Assembly (NCBI GenBank): GCA_003640385.1 | Contig: RCAB01000446.1 | Span: 1 to 50,019 of the forward strand | Origin: Setaria digitata | Lineage: Eukaryota > Nematoda > Chromadorea > Rhabditida > Setariidae | DNA length: 50,019 bases | Direction: 5' to 3' | Shown here: in pieces, positions 49,934 through 50,019 of the stretch | How the letters are laid out: every line of letters starts with the position of its first letter | Position numbering within the stretch: position 1 is the first letter of the stretch | Notes under the pieces: model-generated | Database searches by the model: none | What the model was told of the DNA's origin: nothing | What the model saw: only the letters and a program-made list of their open reading frames with translations | Made by a program: the position numbers and the translations under genes

Positions 49934-50019
49934 CTAATGCTGCTCAATGTCTCCGTTCTTGCAGCACTGCTTTAACTTATCCGGCAGTTCCGGAGCATCG
50001 ATATCATTCATTGAACAGA
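49934..50019 (-). CDS. Possible last exon of a gene entering from beyond the window
   Basis: The minus strand is open from the window edge to a TAG at 49936-49934, encoding a hydrophilic segment with NDIDAPELPDKLKQCCKNGD and then IEQH. It would be the C terminus of a gene lying mostly to the right. The plus strand also has a good acceptor here (GTTCTTGCAG ending at 49964) with open frames to the edge, so the strand cannot be decided from this window. Confidence 0.25.
   Translation of the reverse strand, partial: CSMNDIDAPELPDKLKQCCKNGDIEQH

Noticed and set aside
1..50019. tRNA, rRNA, CRISPR array, transposase or operon-like polycistron
   Set aside because: Looked for T-loop-like GTTCRA motifs, regular spaced repeats and transposase motifs by eye and found none that hold up; a tRNAscan/Infernal run would be decisive.

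Overview
The window is AT-rich eukaryotic DNA with short, mostly GT-AG introns, exons of 22 to about 300 nt, pyrimidine-rich TTTCAG acceptors, and at least one splice acceptor directly in front of a start codon, as expected for spliced-leader trans-splicing. The gene content (GH37 trehalases, a PAN/apple-like secreted protein, cysteine-rich secreted proteins) and the overall style point to a nematode, most likely a spirurid/filarial one. That assignment is inference: I recognise no species marker. A single N at 39081 flanked by a near-perfect duplication marks this as a draft assembly.

Layout. 1.45-7.4 kb (+): a 17-exon cortactin gene (DDW acidic motif, seven cortactin repeats plus a degenerate eighth, coiled coil, SH3). 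8.3-12.4 kb (-) and 18.2-22.7 kb (-): two tandem trehalase genes of 12 exons each, with nearly identical exon lengths. The 5.8 kb between them holds a possible two-exon microprotein (+), exon-like pieces of a cysteine-containing gene (-), and small repeats. 23.7-24.05 kb: an intronless open segment resembling the C-terminal part of a bacterial (Wolbachia-type?) membrane permease. 24.4-31.2 kb (+): a long gene of about 17 exons for a modular cysteine-rich protein of at least 851 residues that I cannot assign to a named family. 32.07-32.5 kb (+): a two-exon small membrane or secreted protein. 36.97-37.85 kb (-): a four-exon gene for a 99-residue protein of unknown function. 39.4-44.7 kb (+): a 14-exon gene for a secreted protein with a Pro/Thr/Gln-rich stretch and a PAN/apple-like cysteine domain. 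44.7-50 kb: nothing convincing.

Coding models were built by hand from splice sites, with reading phase checked at every junction. The main multi-exon models (cortactin, both trehalases, the 99-residue gene, the PAN gene and the cysteine-rich gene downstream of 25184) are phase-consistent throughout and give whole-codon totals. The genes look independent: cortactin and trehalase A converge tail to tail, the two trehalases are a local duplication probably acting outside the cell, and the cysteine-rich and PAN proteins look secreted. I see no operon or linked pathway. The best candidate for something undescribed is the modular cysteine-rich gene at 24.4-31.2 kb.
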